Shown: piece by piece, positions 33,501 to 43,687 of the stretch
Layout of the letters: every line of letters starts with the position of its first letter
How positions within the stretch are numbered: position 1 is the stretch's first letter
Origin: Tubulanus polymorphus
Lineage: Eukaryota; Nemertea; Palaeonemertea; Tubulaniformes; Tubulanidae
Direction of reading: 5' to 3'
Length of the DNA stretch: 64,000 nucleotides
Assembly (NCBI RefSeq): GCF_964204645.1
Contig: NC_134034.1
Coordinates: forward strand, 6,381,414 to 6,445,413
Position numbers and translations under genes: made by a program
The notes under the pieces: generated by a model
Told to the model about the DNA's origin: nothing
The model's input: only the letters and a program-made list of their open reading frames with translations
Database searches by the model: none

Positions 33501-36500
33501 TCCAGGATTCAAACCTGCGCGCTGGCCGCGTTTGTTATCATGAATTCGCTCCCGTTGCTAAGGGAATTTCAGCTCGTTCAATCAACGCAGTTCATTGTTA
33601 AACTATTCATCGACCCAATCTTATTCTAAATTTCATTAAAATAAATAAATTCTGAAATAACCTGATCCATAAGTTACCGTATTTTAGTCAATCGGCTGCC
33701 TGATTTTAGGGTGACGTAATTCTACTTCCGATTTCCCCATGAGCTTCAAACCAGGCGTCAAGTGATGTCATTTTTTTCTGACTATGTCAGATAGGCCTAC
33801 TGTTTCTCACACATGCTCTCCATGCGACGTTTTGGTCCGTAGTTTCGTTAATAACCAGTTGATCTGTGAATATTATGCATGAATTTGTTCAGTTCAATTT
33901 TTAGTGCCAAATCAAACCTTTGTACTAAAATGAATAAATTAGTTACCTTGTTGACTTTGAAAACGTGTTTTATAATAATATTTTTATTGATTTAAATCGC
34001 GAACTGGAGAATTTATTGATTTGATTTCAATTGATTGCCATAATCGGGATTTTCAATGGACTAGATTAATAAAATGTGAAAATTCAATATGTCTCTCTAA
34101 AATTACTCTAAATTTTATTTTTTGTTGATAAAACGCATAAATTTTGGTCAATTTTAACCTTAAAAAATATAGCTGCAAAGCAGCGATAACGGGTTTTCTG
34201 CACAGTCTTAGAATCCTGTTCAACGGTGGATTTCGACAAAGCATTTGATAAGGCACAACATCAGCCATTACTAAACAGGCTATTAGGAAACAGTATCAAT
34301 GATAGGTCGCTCAAATGGCTCAGCAGTTATTTCTGAACGAAAACTTGTAGCTGAAATCAACAGAACATCTTGGAATAAGTCGGTCTAACTAGTGGTGTCA
34401 CGCAAGGTGGTATCCTAACTCGTCTTCTGTTTGATGTCCTGACAAATGACATAGGCCTACTCAGTAATCTAAAATATACCAGACCGAGTAAATGTCCAAA
34501 ACGACCTTAACACGCCGTTCGACCAAAAAACTTAATGTTCCGACAAGAAAATATTGTTCCAATGAAAACAATTCTGTTTGATCGAACAATACGCTTTTTG
34601 TTTGAACCAAAACTTTTCTTCATTCCGACAAAAAATGAAAACCTTTTTGTCCCGGAAAAAAATTTGGTTGAGCGAAAACAATTTTTTTAGAATGAATGTT
34701 TGAATGAAAACAATTTTGTTCGATTGAACGAAATACTTCATACTTTTGGTTCGGAGGAAAAACTTTTTACAATTTACTTGTTCGAACGAAAAACTTAATG
34801 TCCTGACAAGAAAATTCTGTTCAAATTAAAACGATTGTTCGAACAAAAAACCTTTTGTTTGGACAAAAAAAAATTCTAACAATTTTTTTCAAATTGGTTC
34901 AATCGAACGGAATATTATTGGTTCGAACGAAATAAATTTTGTTCCGACGAAAGAATTTTCAAGCGAAAGGTCTTATGAACTAAAAAAAAAGATAATTCTG
35001 GGGCTCCGCGGTAACTTAAAGCGGGACGTAGGTCGGCCATGTGACGCGATGCGATCCTCACGTTGCATCGCAAGTTTCGGTGCAAGTCGGTTGCGATACG
35101 ATTGTCAGTGACTGTGTGCGACTAGTTTCTGCCAGTCGCAAGAGCGCGTAGGTCGGTTGTGACAGTCGTGTAGCGTCGCAGAAAGTAGAACATGTGCGAC
35201 TCCTTGCGACTGGCGTTGCTGACAGTCGCAACCTGTCGCAAGAGCGCGTAGGTCGGTTGTGACAGTCATGTAGCGTCGCAGAAAGTAGAACACGTGCGAC
35301 TCCTTGTGACTGGCGTTGCTGACAGTTGCAACCCGTCGCAAGGGAGTGTAGGTCGATGAGTCGTTGCGACACAATCGTCGCTGGCGATCACTGTGAATGG
35401 TGTCGCAGTGAGTCACAAGCCGTCGCAAGGCCGACCTACGCCCTGCTTAAGTCATTAGGAATGAATGCGAATGAAAAACCAGTTTCATTTATCATGAAAA
35501 TACTCAAATGAGAAGTCTGGCTTATAAAGCTATCTGCTCAGACGAAATTTTCAAAAAAAATCTTCATTTTTGGCAATAAAATTGATAATTGGGATTGATT
35601 GTTGCAAGTCAGAACCAGTTAATCACTAATTAACATGCATTTTAATAAATCTGATTCCTCCTATACAGTGAACTTAGCATTAACCTAGTAGAGGCTACTA
35701 GCCTATGTATAGGCCTAACATCTGGACAGATTGGCCGTAGGCCTATTAAATAACAACCCTCCTAAATATCGTAAATTTTGTTTTGAAGTTCAACCCAATG
35801 AGTCCTTTAATAAACGCAACAATAATACTGTGTTTGTTTGAGACAGTAAAGGTCAGTGCCGGTAGGCCTAAAGCCTTAAGGTCGTGTAAAACTCGATAAA
35901 CACTTCAAGCGACACAGCGAACGATCTCCTTTCCCCCATGGCGAACGCTTACTCTGAATGTCAAGTGTGAGTCCAGCATACGGATAGGAGTGTGTTATAT
36001 ACTTGTATTTAGTAAATACCTTGTGCATTTGACAATGATCTGTATGTACTGTAGGAAATATAGAGTATTGATGGTATTGATTTAGAGGTTGAGGCCTGCG
36101 GCCGAATTAAGTAATATATTCTTTTTTTGTTACCTCGTCGACACAACAGCTTTTCTCCGCTATATCTCTTCGGCGTGTTTAGTTTAGGCCTGCGAGTCCC
36201 CGGTACACTAATGATTTATCTTAGTAAATACACTGTTTAATTTGGTAAAGAAAAATAGGTATTGTTAAACTAACTGCTTGAAGCCTGCGGCCAAATCACT
36301 GGTAGTAATAAATATATTTGTACTCGACTTGATTCTCACGATGAGGAGAAACTCGCAGCTGATCCCCGGAACGACGATATAAACACGTCGATTCGTCGTT
36401 GTTTACGGCTCGACAGTGCTTTTAAAATCTAAAGTAGTAAATTTCCTGTGTATCGGTAATATGATTTGATGAGGAAAATGGGCTATTGTTAAAATTAGTT

Positions 36501-39500
36501 TTTAAAAACCGCGACTGAATGTGCAATCTTTGGGTAATAAATTTGTAAATTCATGCTTGAATTGATAATCGACGTGACAAGAAACGTGCGGTAGATTTTG
36601 GAAAGACGACTTAGAAAAACATGTCGGCTCTTTGAATGGGGCTCAATCTTTTATGTTTACGGCCCGACAGTGCTTTTTTAACGATGATTCGTGAAAAAAC
36701 ACGCGATGTATTTGTAGATCTCGGTGAGCTGAATGATATCATTGGGATTGTATCGACAACAGCGGCAAGGTAACAAAGCCTTTGTTCTTTTAGTGAAAAT
36801 AGTGTGACATAAAATAATAATAATAAGAAACGCGCGAATCTCAATAGGGTTTTCTGTGATGTAACAGAAAACCCTAAGTATAGCTGCAAGCAGTGATAAC
36901 AGGTTTCTGCCTTTCTGGATAGAATGTCGTTCAGGGATGCGAGCAAAGATTTCACCCGAAATCAGTTCGTTACATTCCATTTTTTGAAAGAGTGCCACCT
37001 AGGGGTCAACTCACAACATGGATATGTTGACCCACATGTGCTATACGCGCATGTGCTACTACGCGCAAAGTACTTATGTGCCAGGTTTTGGGGGAAATAA
37101 CATCGAGAAGAACGAAGCTACGGTGTTTTTACCATTCCCTAGTAGTGACAGTTTAAGCACATATTCGGTTTTTATTAGTTCCGAAAAAAGTCGACTAGAC
37201 AAGAAAACCGAATTTGGCCCAAAGCACAAATTTGGCCTATAATAGGGTAAACTATGCAGGAGGGAAGGCCTTAGTGTTACTATTAGTAGAGGAGTGACAA
37301 GTCAGTCTGACAAGTCAAGCGATCAGATGGGGACTACAATTCACATATGAAATTGACGTCCAATAACTATTATAAAAACGTAATCACGAACGGTACCATC
37401 ACTCCCCATTACTGACTGTCACTGGTCTCTGGCTCGCAATCATTCTTTATCGGTGCAGTGGGTAGGTATTTTCAACTGACTTTGTTCTTCTATGACATTA
37501 CCATCGCCGCTGCGTCACGATGTGATGTACATGGACCTCCAATTTGTAATGTATGTGATGTATTAACTGAATTTAGACCGTTTAATATCGACGATAACAA
37601 GGTTTCACCGACGCTGACATTTTCTGACGCTAACTAGTATGACCCGTCTTTTGGACCGGACCAATTCAATTCAATTAGGAAAACGTGTACCGGTACAATA
37701 AATAAATAAACCGCTGATATCCACGAACAAAACTATACTATTATAGAATGTTTAAAAGGAACTGCTTTTAATAACAGTCTGAATAAACTTACTTCACAAA
37801 CAAGGAAGTACATTTTTAACTTGTGAATGGTCGAACCCCAGTTATTCACAGTAACCTGTGATTTGGATATTCTCGGAGCCTTCCTTCTTTATTTATTAAT
37901 GAAATGACGTCACAAACTTTCAGATTCGCGCCAGTATGCGCGCCATGATCGATGATTGCTAATTCCACCGGTGCTATCTTTAAGTAACTTCAAGTTTGAA
38001 ATAGGAAGCACAGTACATCCATAGAAACTACGCGCAGAAAGAGACTGTTATATTATCATCACTGTTTAACATTTCGTTTCAAAGTTGTTAGTAGTCAAAT
38101 CTAATAGAAGATGATTTTTATGTGACGAAACTCAGTGGAAAATATGTTAAAATAATAATCAGCAGGAATGCCGAGGCAGCAGAAACCCTAATAATAATAA
38201 TAATCACGTGAATCTCAATAGGGTTTTCTGTGAAGAAACAGAAAACCCTAATAATCACGCGAATCTCAATAGGGTTTTCTGTGATGTAACAGAAAACCCT
38301 AATAATATCTGCATTGGCATCAATGTCAGTCCAAGTTTCAGTCCGAATCCGAAAAGCCGCCATATTTGTGACGGTGCTTCACTTGGTGCTTCACTCATTT
38401 TTAAGCGACTAGTCAAAAGTTTTGAGCAACTACGATTGTCAAAAGCTACTTAAGATTACAAATTATCTGATTACAGAACAGTCAGTTTGAGGTAAGTTGA
38501 TGTTGTTTTAAGGGGTGAAATAGACGAAAATTAACCTTATATGAGCACTTTCGCCTTAATGTCTATTTCAACTTGACTTGACAGCATACCGGGTGGCCTA
38601 GCTCAATCATTTTTGGTAGTGCATACCTGATAAAAGTCTTATTAGGACCTGAAAGGACTGGCAGTGGACCTAAACCATTAACTCTTAATCCATAGAAACT
38701 GTATTGAAGGATATCCAAAAAAGTCTTAACTGAAAGGGGTAAGATAAAGAAATTTGACTCCATGATTTGAAAGCTTAACAATATGTTTCCTAGTCTGAAT
38801 ACCACTAGTCGTTGTTACGGTTCTGTACAATGTCTGACGCTAAAGTATCATACACCTATAGAGGTTAACTCCTGTTAATTGCAATGCAACAACTGATTTT
38901 AGTGTCAAATCAAACCTTTGTACTAAAATAAATAAATTACTTACCTTGTTGACTTTGAAAACGTGTTTTATAATAAAATTTTTGATGATTTAAATCGTGA
39001 ACCGGAGAATTTATTGATTTGATTTTAATCGAATTGATTGCCACTATCAGGATTTCCAATACGGACTAAATTAATAAAATGTGAAAATTCAATATGTCTC
39101 TCTAAAATTACCCTAAATGTTATTTTTTGTTGACGCATAAATTTTGGTCAATTTTAACCTTAATAATTTGAAACAAGAATAATATCTGCATTGGCACCAA
39201 GTTTAAGTTCGAATCCGTAATTTACACTCCCATCATGCACCACGAAAAGCCGCCATATTTGTTATGTTGATTCACTTCAACTGTTTTTTGAGGCGACTAG
39301 TCAAAAGTTTTGAGCTACTACGATCGTCAAAAGCTACTTTGGATTACAAATTTATGCACAAACAATAGTTAACTTCCATCTGATTACAGAAGAGTCAGTT
39401 TGAGGTAAGTTGATGGTGTTTTAAGGGGTGAAATAGACGCTCAAAGCCTCGTCCCTCAAAATGAGGGACGAAAATTTACCTTATATGAGCACTTTCGCCC

Positions 39501-41299
39501 TAATGTCTATTTCAACCTGACTTGAGAGCATTCCAGGTGGCCTAGCTCAGTCAGTTTTGGTAGTACATACCTGCTAAAGGTATGTACTAAGAAAAATGAA
39601 GAGAAGTGGTTCCATGATTTGAAAGTTTAACAATATGTTTCCATGCCTACATACCAAACTTCAGTTGGTATGCATGGAGATATATTGTTAAACTTTCAAA
39701 TCATGGAGTCTCTTTTCTCTCATTAACCCCTTTCAGTGAAGACTTTTTGGATATCCTTCAATACAGTTTCAAATGGATTAAAAAATGATGATTTAGGTCG
39801 ACTGCCCGTGCTTTCTGCTCCTACTAAGACCTTTATCAGGTATGTACTACCAAAAATGAGTGAGCTAGCCCACCTGGAATGCTCTCAAGTCAGGTTGAAA
39901 TAGACATTAGACGTTGTTTCAGGAACAACGGCTAGGTACTAGACTATATGTTTCCATGCCTACACACCAAACTTCATTTGGTAGGCATGGAAACATATTG
40001 TCAAACTTTCAAATCATGGAGGTAGTCTCTTTTCTGTCATGAACCCCTTTCAATGCAGACTTTTTGGATATCCTTTAAAACAGTTTAAAATGAATTAAAT
40101 AACGATGTTTTAGGTCCACTGCCAGTGCTTTCTGGTCCTAATAAGACATTTATCAGGTATGTAGTAACAATACTGACTGAGCTAGGCCACCCGGTATGCT
40201 CTCAAGTCAGGTTGAAATAGACATTAGACGTTGTTTGTAGAACGACGGCTAGGTACTACTGTCTGTCACACCTGCACGAATCACAGGGGCTCGTATCAGA
40301 GTTGTAGGTAATGTAAAAACGATAATCTGTGCATTGCGCATTTGAAGCCCTCGACCATCAAAATCGGTGAAGGATTTCGTGTCGAACTCAACGTTTTAAA
40401 TTTCGAAATCGGCAAAAACCGGCGTCATAGCATTTTCGGTCCAGACGATTTCGGCCCTAATTTCGCGTTCAAAGACATATAATTCACGAACTATTCATCG
40501 GAAATTAACGGGATTAGTTTCGTTAGAAGCAGGAAGGTATTAGCTTTCATATCATGCCTGGATTACGGTCATCCTTATTACCGAGATGACGTATTTTACC
40601 GAGATGAACCGAGATAAAATGAAATATAACATATTTATTTATTCCTTATCGATTTTAACCATTGAAATCATATTATATCAGTAATAAATGCCTGCTGGAG
40701 TCATATTTTACATATTTTGTCGGATATTTTTGTAGAAAAATAACTTAACTTTACCAAGATGAGATCGTCGATCAATCAAATTCAATGAAATTTTATTGCT
40801 AACCGAGTTTACGTATTTGAAGTCAAAATTTTTTTAAATAAAAAATATATGTAAAATATGACTCTAGAAGGTATTTATTACTGATATAACATGATTTCAA
40901 GTGTTAAAATCGATAAGGAATAAACAAATATGCTATATTTCATTTCATCTCGGTTCATCTCGGTAATAAGGATGACCCCTGGATTATCAAAATCGGATGA
41001 AAAATAACGAAAAAGTAAGCGACTGAAGTTGAGTAGTTTGTGAGCGTCGTTAGCCCTCTTGTTATTTTATATATACTATATACATTCGATTAACAGATTA
41101 TCGTTTTTACATTACCTACAACTCTGATACGAGCCCTGTGGCACGAATAATGCTGAATTGGCAATTCCCGAAGTGGTGAATTTGGGCCACACTGGTCACA
41201 CATTATATTATATACGATATTCACATACCGTGGGTCCTTCGCGATTCTTTCCGGATCTCTTGGTATAAGATTGTAAATACTTTCGTTTGTTGATGCCAT
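30207..41299 (-). CDS. ENKUR: Enkurin, complete (four coding exons)
   Basis: Enkurin is a calmodulin-binding adaptor and a microtubule inner protein of motile cilia and sperm flagella, first described as a TRPC-channel partner. Exons on the - strand: 41299-41229, 32640-32495, 31721-31498 and 30527-30207. Phases match at each junction and give 253 residues, against about 256 in mammals. The start M-A-S-T-N-E-S-I-Y-N-L-I-P matches the conserved S-I-Y-N-L-I-P N-terminus. Then come S-K-F-K, K-T-M-G-P-A-K, a proline-rich stretch, P-V-M-G-L-R-T-T-K-N-F-I-T-T-N-A and G-L-V-P-K-Y-L-N-K-K. The last exon is the helical enkurin domain with E-M-K-Q-L-E-R-D-I-E-M-I-E-K-H, where the IQ-like calmodulin-binding region lies. 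All conserved blocks are intact, so the gene looks functional despite the transposons in intron 1. Confidence 0.94.
31498..31721 (-). CDS. ENKUR: ENKUR exon 3: proline-rich and conserved middle
   Basis: Acceptor (minus) TTCAATTCAG ends just above 31,721; donor GTAATT lies below 31,498. It encodes R-K-P-P-V-P-K-P (an SH3-ligand-like stretch) and G-D-K-R-P-L-E-P-S-G-L-V-P-K-Y. Confidence 0.94.
32247..32312. mobile_element. Very short TIR element
   Basis: AGTCAACCCCCGAT and ATATCGGGGTTGACTG face each other over about 66 bp. Ends resemble pogo-like MITE ends. Confidence 0.5.
32495..32640 (-). CDS. ENKUR: ENKUR exon 2
   Basis: Acceptor (minus) TTTCTAG adjoins 32,640; donor GTAAGT lies below 32,495. 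It completes the split Arg codon from exon 1 and encodes H-I-S-K-F-K, K-T-M-G-P-A-K-V and F-L-K-K-H. Ends with one base of a Ser codon completed in exon 3. Confidence 0.93.
32690..32870. repeat. Dispersed repeat R1, reversed fragment
   Basis: Reads as the reverse complement of the R1 3' end: 'ccagggccacttgggg', then 'caatgccccctggtgaac' and 'cacaattgattgtggttgc'. Confidence 0.6.
32961..33770. mobile_element. 810-bp TIR element with about 75-bp ends and a CpG-rich core
   Basis: The left end TGACGTCACTTGACGTCCGG continues into 'catggggaaatcg', 'gtagaattatgtcac' and 'aaaatcaggcagc'; the right end carries the reverse complements and finishes GGCGTCAAGTGATGTCA. The core, about 33,240-33,560, is CpG-rich and open in more than one frame. 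A 96-codon + frame starts at 33,189, but no family is recognised, so it is not called a gene. Confidence 0.7.
33895..34173. repeat. About 275-bp repeat, copy 1 of 2
   Basis: Nearly collinear with 38,893-39,168, sharing 'aatcaaacctttgtactaaa', 'ttgttgactttgaaaacgtg' and 'cataaattttggtcaatttt'. No coding content. Confidence 0.85.
34226..34470 (+). pseudogene. Non-LTR retrotransposon reverse transcriptase fragment
   Basis: Reading from 34,226 shows V-D-F-D-K-A-F-D (RT motif A region, F-D-x-x-x-A-F-D style). After stops near 34,335 to 34,375 comes S-G-V-T-Q-G-G-I-L, the RT S-G-x-x-Q-G block, and L-L-F-D-V-L-T-N-D-I. The Y-x-D-D block is not seen. A dead fragment of a LINE, closest in style to jockey/CR1/RTE-type RTs, not narrowed further. 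Confidence 0.8.
34500..34985. repeat. Degenerate short-word array
   Basis: About 480 bp of diverged units of about 30-35 bp built from GTTCGAACGAAAA-like words (TTTTTGTTCGAAC, TTCCGACAAGAAAA). The self-complementary TTCGAA core lets either strand fold. No protein. Confidence 0.65.
35020..35446. mobile_element. TTAA-target TIR element built from TGCGAC words
   Basis: TTAA flanks both ends (35,016-35,019 and 35,447-35,450). Ends AGCGGGACGTAGGTCGGCC and GGCCGACCTACGCCCTGC are inverted repeats. The interior is a tandem of about 122-bp units dense in GTCGCA/TGCGAC. TTAA targets are used by piggyBac and Kolobok; the AG...CT style leans to Kolobok. Open frames inside are repeat by-products. Confidence 0.75.
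36843..36930. repeat. Hairpin module AGGGTTTTCTGT...ACAGAAAACCCT with trailing phrase
   Basis: A 12-bp stem with a six-base loop (GATGTA), preceded by CGCGAATCTCAAT and followed by 'tatagctgcaagcagtgata'. The trailing phrase also occurs at about 34,168-34,200 without the hairpin. Confidence 0.75.
38195..38305. repeat. Two tandem hairpin modules
   Basis: Two further copies of the module at 36,843, each about 53 bp: 'gaatctcaataggg', TTTTCTGT, loop, ACAGAAAACCCT, 'aataatcacg'. The loops differ (GAAGAA and GATGTA) while the stems are identical. Confidence 0.8.
38310..40230. repeat. Direct and inverted duplications
   Basis: 38,335-38,570 is repeated in direct orientation at 39,190-39,540 ('aaaagccgccatattt', 'cgactagtcaaaagttttga', 'cagtttgaggtaagttgatg'). 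38,540-38,765 is mirrored at 39,715-39,905 and again at about 40,030-40,225 ('tttttggatatcctt', 'aagtcaggttgaaatagaca'). The second 275-bp repeat copy (38,893-39,168) lies between. A palindrome centres at about 39,655. Confidence 0.75.
40282..41140. mobile_element. TIR element with 8-bp target duplication (hAT/P style)
   Basis: GCACGAAT at 40,274-40,281 and 41,141-41,148 is an exact 8-bp duplication. Inverted ends start CACAGGG(G)CTCGTATCAGAG and extend about 55 bp through 'gttgtaggtaatgtaaaaac'. It is inserted 88 bp downstream of the ENKUR exon 1 donor. No transposase, and it contains the nested element at 40,566-40,977. Confidence 0.88.
40566..40977. mobile_element. Nested foldback MITE with 9-bp target duplication (Mutator style)
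   Basis: CCTGGATTA flanks both sides (40,557-40,565 and 40,978-40,986). Long arms begin GGTCATCCTTATTACCGAGA and end with the reverse complement, covering most of the 412 bp. A 9-bp duplication with long TIRs is typical of MULEs. Confidence 0.88.
41229..41299 (-). CDS. ENKUR: ENKUR exon 1 with start codon
   Basis: ATG (minus) at 41,299; donor GTATGT below 41,229. Encodes the N-terminus with S-I-Y-N-L-I-P and ends two bases into an Arg codon. The next upstream in-frame context is non-conserved, so this ATG is preferred. Confidence 0.92.
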
Positions 41300-41689
41300 T
41301 GTCGTCGATACTGGCTTCCCTCAAAACGTAGAATGGCAGAATGAAGGAGAGCGAAGTGTTTGTAAATATATTAAATGGCGTCCTGCTGTCGCTATGGGTA
41401 CCAGGTGGCAGCACCTCACATGATAGACTGGTTACCGGTCTCTATCTTCAATTAGAATGGGACAGGCAACCAGTCTACTCACATGATGCCGGTTAGACTG
41501 CATCCTCGCTTGCCAGGGGTAAGGTATCACTCCCGAACTCGCTTCCACCAGCCCCCTGGCCTCACGAAGCGTGATCTCATTACTGGCGCTGACGTCATAT
41601 ATTGATTTGCGAAATACTTCCTTGTTCAGTAAAACGTTCACTGAATGGTCCATTTAACGGGAAAACCAATATAAGCCTAAAGTCGTTTG
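41300..41689. other. ENKUR upstream region
   Basis: 390 bp between the ENKUR start and the inverted-repeat complex, presumably 5' UTR and promoter. No TATA box or other site could be assigned with confidence. 'tctcattactggcgctgacg' near 41,576 is one of its few CpG-bearing segments. Confidence 0.4.
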
Positions 41690-43088
41690 TTGGTACACAT
41701 TATGAGAATGCCGGTTTGCTAGCGTATCTATTTAACACCCGTATTGCTCGGGTTAGTTTTACTACCAACGGGAGGCGCTGTGTGTAAATTTTACATAAAT
41801 CAACGACTTCCGGCTATTAGCGGTACATAAGACCACTTGAAAACATCATAGTCAATTACGGTAGTAGTGAAAATAAAAAGTTACAGTTCGTTGTACAACA
41901 CCATAGCACCCATATAATACCACATACATTTTATTCAGACTAACGACTTAGTTAACACTGATCTTCATTTCCATTAATTAATGATCTGTTGAATTAATTA
42001 GTAATCCAGTCTTTCGGTGTTCGAGATAAAATGCCCGCAAAATAAGAACCAACGAACCAGGGCTGACCACAAATTGCCCAACAGATAAATTTTCGGAAAC
42101 GACACAATCATGTTTAGTATCAAATAACTCGTGGCGGTGTGGACCTTGGTCTATTAACTGACCAATGCATGACCAGTATTGGCTATATAGTAAATTATCT
42201 GTTTTGCAAACAATTAAGTTGTTTGGTGTCAAATAACTAGATATGATGTGGATATTAAACTAAAAATTGTTTAACTGACCAATGCTTGACCAGTACTGAC
42301 CAGTTACCACTAACTAGAACCCACCATAAGTAATTTATATGTTTACTTAAGCAATAAAATCGTGTTTGGGCGTCGAGCTACTAGATACGGTGCGGGCTAT
42401 GATCTAACAACTATTTAACTCACCAATTATTTACCAATACTGACCTTAAAGTAATTTGTTTATTCTAGAAGCAACACAGTCGTGTTTGGTGTCAACTAAT
42501 TAGAAATGGTGTGGGCTTTCATCTTACAACTATTCAAGTGACCGAATCTTGACCAATACTGATCACATAGCTATATGTATCTGTTTCGGAAACAACTTAG
42601 TCGTGTCTCGTATCAAATAATTTCATTAGGTCTGAACGAAAATATAACAACTCTTTTACCTGTACAAGCTACACCAGTACTGTCTAATTACCGGTTAAAT
42701 GTTTTTAGAAATAACACGGGGTATTGCCTGAATCCTTCGTTAGTACTACTCTTATTAAATGTGTCGCTTAAAAAGTCTTGTCCGATTTTTATTGTAAGAA
42801 GCGAGCTAACTTTGAAATTTCCCACTAACTGCAAAAGACTTTCACGTGGGGTTTTGAACGAACAACGTTTCGATTTGTAATTGTAACGTGCGCATTTGAG
42901 CCTGTAACGTGCACATTTCACTCGCGTGAACGTGCGTATCGGTACTATTATGCGAAACTTGTCAAACTTTTGCGTTCAAGACGTTTAAACTGAACACTAA
43001 AGAAGATATCATATCATATATATGAATAACGAATAGATGGAAGATAATGTAGTAGTTTTGAATGTTTCGTAACTGCTGTCCACTGCAT
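41690..43088. repeat. Repeat segment A (left)
   Basis: The outer end is CATTATGAGAATGCCGGTTTGC followed by a small hairpin (ACCCG...CGGGT). The inner end is 'gtttcgtaactgctgtccactg'. The reverse complement recurs at 48,463-49,496. It contains about five tandem units of about 118 bp (42,130-42,660) built on 'ttgaccagtactgacca' and 'cgtgtttggtgtcaa'. The CATTATGAG...CCGGTTTGCT motif reappears at 43,086 and, weaker, at 43,146. Confidence 0.85.
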
Positions 43089-43687
43089 TATGAGTTTTCC
43101 GGTTTGCTTGGCTACCCGTACTGGCGGGGTAGTCTAGAGAGGCCAATGAAAACTCCGGTTTGCTGAACCACCCCTCTTTGCGGGGGTGCGGTATGATGTT
43201 TGATCTGACAGTTTCAAGTGGTTAATGGCTGTTTCAAGTGCTTACAACGATGCTTATTACTTTCGTGGTACATGGTGTATTAAAAAAAGATTTCATAATA
43301 ATACGCTCACCGCGTGGGCTTCGTAGAAAGACCACTACCTGTGACCTTCCCAAATTTTAATTGTCCTGTCCGATTTGGTTTCATCCAATTCAGAGACTGC
43401 CTTTGCCAGTTAGGGCATTTTTGGATCACGTCACTCCAGGAAATGACTTAACGCTTTTGGGCCCCTTCGTCGGTTCCACATGTTTTATTTGAGCTATAGA
43501 CCACAATGGTGACACCATGATGGTCAGTACCTGACCAATTGAGATATCCCCGAGTCTGAACACTTGACTTCGAATTTCGGAAATTTATCATGTAATGATT
43601 GTTTTCAGACTACTAAGGAATCATCATTGCAAATTCATCACTGACCATCACTGACCACCAATGACCAATTCAAACTTCTCGAATATG
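43089..43687. other. Spacer between repeat segments A and B, left copy only
   Basis: Begins with two further end-like motifs carrying hairpins (CTACCCGTACTGGCGGGGTAG and CACCCCTCTTTGCGGGGGTG). No gene; this stretch has no counterpart in the right-hand copy. Confidence 0.6.

Larger units (their letters stand above)
32641..41228. other. 8.6-kb ENKUR intron 1
   Basis: No ENKUR exon lies within. Elements listed separately: reversed R1 (32,690-32,870), TIR element (32,961-33,770), 275-bp repeat pair, LINE fragment (34,226-34,470), degenerate array (34,500-34,985), TTAA-target element (35,020-35,446), hairpin modules (36,843-36,930 and 38,195-38,305), inverted duplications (38,310-40,230) and a nested element pair (40,282-41,140). 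I see nothing specific in 35,500-36,800 and 37,000-38,150. Confidence 0.6.

Noticed and set aside
35058..35511. Overlapping Cys/Arg-rich frames on both strands
   Set aside because: They read through TGCGAC repeats in several frames at once, which is typical of repeat by-products.
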